DNA from: Clostridia bacterium
Lineage (GTDB): Bacteria > Bacillota > Clostridia > Lachnospirales > Lachnospiraceae
NCBI GenBank assembly: GCA_910574835.1
Contig: CAJTDE010000008.1
Coordinates: 112,603-176,602, forward strand
DNA length: 64,000 bases
Direction of reading: 5' to 3'
The stretch's first letter is position 1. Every line of letters starts with the position of its first letter. The notes beneath the pieces were generated by a model. That model made no database searches, was not told the origin of the DNA, and was given only the letters and a program-made list of their open reading frames with translations. Positions 61,402 through 64,000 of this stretch are shown here, piece after piece. The position numbers and the translations under genes are program-made.

Positions 61402-62307
61402 TTACAGTTTGATATTCTTAAACAGATCTCCTAAGCTGGTAGTAAGCTCCTCGCTCTTAGGCAGAATTACTTTTTCTTCGCGGATTTCCTCTGCGGCGAC
61501 ATCGTTGAGAGCCTTCATGCTTAAAGAAAGCTTGCCGTCCTTGACTGCGATTACTTTTACCTTTACGGTATCGCCTACCTTGAGAACCACATCGGGACTC
61601 TTGATGCGCTTTTCGGAGATCTGGGATACATGCACAAGACCGGAAAGACCGTCTCCCAGGTCGATGAATGCGCCGTAGGGCTGAATACTCTCTACTTTGC
61701 CTTCTGTCACCAGACCGATCTCCACATTGGAAATCTTATTCCGGCGTGCCTCGGCCGCTTTTTCCCGCAGGATCTCTCTTGCGGACAGCACAAGCTTTTT
61801 CTTTTCCGGGTCTACGGTGATTACACGCACCTGGATCTCTTTATTTAAGAAATCCTCCAGATTTTCCACATAGCTTAAGGAGAGCTTGGAGGCGGGAATA
61901 AAGCCGCGGAGTCCTTCTACATAGGCAATCACGCCGGCGTTCACCACGCCGCCTATCTTTACATCCAGAACGGTTTCATTTTCCAGATATTCGGCAGCCT
62001 TTTTCCAGGCCATTTCAGCCGCCGCAGCTTTTCTGGACAGAAGGATGTGCCCTTGTCCGTCGTCGGGGCGAAGAACGGTAGCCGTCACCTCTTCCCCGAG
62101 CTGCACGTCGTTTTTAATGGAAAATGACGGGTCCTCGGAATAATCCTCCAAACGGATAATGCCTTCGGTGTAATATTTCAGATCCAGAGTTACCTCTGTC
62201 TCGGACACGCCGATGACGGTTCCTGTCAATACGTCTCCTTCCTGTACCTTTCGGAAGGAGGCTTCCAATTCGGTTGCGTAGTCGTCCATAGTCAGTTTTT
62301 CTTCCAT
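61402..62307 (-). CDS. S1 RNA-binding domain protein (ribosomal protein S1-like)
   Basis: A 301-residue protein with three S1 OB-fold repeats: about 20-90 (EGDVLTGTVIGVSETEVTLD), about 105-172 (DVKIGGVVNAGVIAYVEGLR, FIPASKLS) and about 195-265 (GLVTEGKVESIQPYGAFIDL, GLSGLVHVSQIS). Firmicute S1-like proteins with three to four repeats assist mRNA handling or translation. The start has a GGTAAG-type site. A terminator follows. Confidence 0.9.
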   Translation of the reverse strand: MEEKLTMDDYATELEASFRKVQEGDVLTGTVIGVSETEVTLDLKYYTEGIIRLEDYSEDPSFSIKNDVQLGEEVTATVLRPDDGQGHILLSRKAAAAEMAWKKAAEYLENETVLDVKIGGVVNAGVIAYVEGLRGFIPASKLSLSYVENLEDFLNKEIQVRVITVDPEKKKLVLSAREILREKAAEARRNKISNVEIGLVTEGKVESIQPYGAFIDLGDGLSGLVHVSQISEKRIKSPDVVLKVGDTVKVKVIAVKDGKLSLSMKALNDVAAEEIREEKVILPKSEELTTSLGDLFKNIKL

Positions 62308-62399
62308 AATGCTTACCTCTCTTTACTTATATATCTTTATCACACGTGTCCGGTATCCGGTGTCAGAAAAAATGACAGGGACGTCCGTCCGCGAAGGAT

Positions 62400-63740
62400 T
62401 CATTTAGTGCGAAGCCCTTCCTGAAACAGGAGCCTTCGGAAAATATGCTTGTAGTCGTTCAGCCGCAGGAAGCTGTAGATCCCTTTTTTCTGTGCCAGGC
62501 GGAACAGATCCATCACCAGGCGGAAATATTCCAGGTAAAAGCAAAAGCGGCTCAGATGCACCGGCGGCACCACCAGATGCATAAAATCCCATTTCTCCGG
62601 GTCTGTGGTAAGCAGGCGCTTTTCGTACTGCCGGTAGAGAGCGGTTCCGGGAATGGGCGTAAATATGGAAATCCCCGTATAGGCAAGGTCCATGCTGCGG
62701 ATAAACCGGCGCAGATTCCGAAAATCCTTCCGGCGAAAGCGGATATCCACAATAAACAGGCCCACCGGATGAATGGACAGCTCACGAAGAAGGCGGATGC
62801 AGGCGCAGTTGACATTGAGGGAGGTTCCCTTGGCATAGCTGTCAAGCTGCCGGTTGCTGACGGCCTCCAGGCCGACCATCACATATTTAAGGCCGATGCC
62901 GGCCAGAGCCTTCATAAGCTCCTGATTTTCCGTGATAAAATCGGCCCGGCCGTAACAGATAAAGGTTTTATGGATGTTATGGCTGCGGATAAGGGCGATA
63001 AACTCCCAAAGCCGATCCGCATCGTAAAGAAAATCGTCGTCCACGATCTGAATGTTGGGGCTTGCTATTCCCCGGATCTCTTCTATGACAAGGGAAAGGT
63101 CCCTCTGACAGTACGTTCCCTTGTTCAGGGTCCTTCCGTAGCAGAAGGAACAGTGATGGGGGCAGGAGGTACTGGTTTTTAAGAGAGCCACAGGGTGAAC
63201 ATCCAGATAACGGTACTGGGTGAGATAGCGTTCCATATGGCTCCGATCGGGAATGGGAAGCCGGTTGATGTCAAAGGCTTCCATAGGATTCATTTTCCAT
63301 CCCTCACAGGTATCATAGCAGAGACCGTCGATATTTTCAAAGGGTTTTTGCTGCAGCACATCTAAAATAGCATAGATATTGTCAGAACGGCAGATAAAAT
63401 CGATATCGGGTTCAAAAAAGCGCTGGGGATTCTGCTGTGCGTGGGAGCCTCCTACCAGGGTGAGAATACCCGGGTCAAAAGCTTTTGTCCGCTTTGCATA
63501 ATCCTTGATTCGGTTTTCCTGTGTGATGTATCCGGTTACTGCGACGGCTGCGGGGTGATATTTTGCAAGCAGTTCTTCAAAGGTATGCGGGTCCGCAGCG
63601 GCTTCATAGAGATAACAGGGGATCTCGGCCTCACGGAGCATGGCCAAGATGTACTCCAGTTCCAGAGGTTCCGTGTGCAGAGCCATATCCAAGGAAAATC
63701 CGCTGTCCGAAGGTTCCGGTTTTACAAGTAGTATCATCAT
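62400..63740 (-). CDS. B12-binding radical SAM protein
   Basis: A 446-residue radical SAM enzyme of the class with an N-terminal cobalamin-binding-like domain (LVGGSHAQQNPQRFFEPDID) and the core domain with the 4Fe-4S motif TSCPHHCSFCYG (CxxxCxxC). KYVMVGLEAVSNRQLDSYAK and SIFTPIPGTALYRQYEKR are typical of this class. Cobalamin radical SAM proteins methylate or rearrange lipids, hopanoids or natural products; the substrate is unknown. The start is taken at 63740 (MMILLVKPEP), with only a weak ribosome binding site; a longer TTG-started frame to 63875 is less likely. Confidence 0.85.
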   Translation of the reverse strand: MMILLVKPEPSDSGFSLDMALHTEPLELEYILAMLREAEIPCYLYEAAADPHTFEELLAKYHPAAVAVTGYITQENRIKDYAKRTKAFDPGILTLVGGSHAQQNPQRFFEPDIDFICRSDNIYAILDVLQQKPFENIDGLCYDTCEGWKMNPMEAFDINRLPIPDRSHMERYLTQYRYLDVHPVALLKTSTSCPHHCSFCYGRTLNKGTYCQRDLSLVIEEIRGIASPNIQIVDDDFLYDADRLWEFIALIRSHNIHKTFICYGRADFITENQELMKALAGIGLKYVMVGLEAVSNRQLDSYAKGTSLNVNCACIRLLRELSIHPVGLFIVDIRFRRKDFRNLRRFIRSMDLAYTGISIFTPIPGTALYRQYEKRLLTTDPEKWDFMHLVVPPVHLSRFCFYLEYFRLVMDLFRLAQKKGIYSFLRLNDYKHIFRRLLFQEGLRTK

Positions 63741-63925
63741 GATTTGTTTTTGCGCCCGCAGGAATTGCTTTGCTGACTGATGCGGGGGTATCTTGTTATG
63801 AAATCCTGATTTTAGGATGGTTAAAAAATGATTCGTTATTATCTCTATTATATGGTAAAATGGATCAGAAAGCAATGATTATAGGAGCTTCCTGTATAAT
63901 TCAAATATAAGGAATTCCAAGAAGG

Positions 63926-64000
63926 GTGGTTGATAAAAAGATACCTCAGAGTAAAATAAGATTACTGACTTTTGGACGGTTAGTAAAAATCTTATTGAAC
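63926..64000 (+). CDS. Possible 5' end of a gene leaving the window
   Basis: GTG at 63926 opens 25 codons (MVDKKIPQSK, then IRLLTFGRLVKILLN) without a stop to the window edge. TATAAT at 63895-63900 could be a -10 box. AAGGA is 12 bases before the GTG, a long spacing. Product unknown; could be chance. Confidence 0.25.
   Translation, partial: MVDKKIPQSKIRLLTFGRLVKILLN

Overview
The window looks like a piece of a mid-GC Firmicutes chromosome, most likely a gut Lachnospiraceae or related Clostridia. The reasons are AGGAGG ribosome binding sites, lipoprotein sugar-binding proteins with AraC-type response regulators, a glycine riboswitch, a LevR-type activator, and the dense run of carbohydrate transport and catabolism operons. 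I see no rRNA, tRNA, CRISPR array, prophage or intact insertion sequence.

Layout. 1-2845: AraC-type response regulator and a XylF-like lipoprotein, resembling a pentose-sensing module whose kinase would lie upstream of the window. 2848-3054: MATE transporter remnant. 3162-9042: xylose-isomerase-like protein, Gfo/Idh dehydrogenase, sugar isomerase/epimerase, PfkB kinase and mannitol-1-phosphate-dehydrogenase-like protein. 9189-13952: sucrose module (ScrR, GH32 hydrolase, PTS IIBCA) with two near-identical ScrR operators. 14025-16854: AraC regulator, TSUP permease, divergent LysR. 17152-25305: multiple-monosaccharide ABC transporter, DUF4867 protein, FucI-like isomerase and xylulokinase, with XylR-type operators. 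25556-27789: ECF S component, then a glycine riboswitch and a saccharopine-dehydrogenase-like gene. 27963-34795: TRAP transporter with cyclase-like and amidohydrolase-like proteins, divergent from a PrpR-like regulator with a degenerate AAA+ domain. 34835-39339: polyamine-type ABC transporter behind a structured leader, with a PII signalling protein inside the operon. 39366-41887: acetyltransferase and a large membrane protein. 41936-55956: what looks like a self-contained sigma-54 regulon with its own rpoN, a LevR-type activator, two -24/-12 promoters, split transketolase, mannose-class PTS, aldolase and three alcohol dehydrogenases. 56025-61290: two-component system plus FtsX/LolD-type ABC module. 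61402-63740: S1-domain protein and B12-binding radical SAM protein.

The most unusual signal is a dispersed element of about 117 bp. It folds into a long hairpin with compensatory changes and, at three separate loci, sits directly upstream of the ribosome binding site of a gene in the same orientation. It carries a nested short reading frame, and in two of the three loci that frame stops inside the downstream Shine-Dalgarno. Other points: a PII gene inside a polyamine transport operon, a 51-bp tandem repeat between TRAP and cyclase genes, a singlet-type glycine riboswitch, a possible new riboswitch before potD, and several long palindromes between genes.
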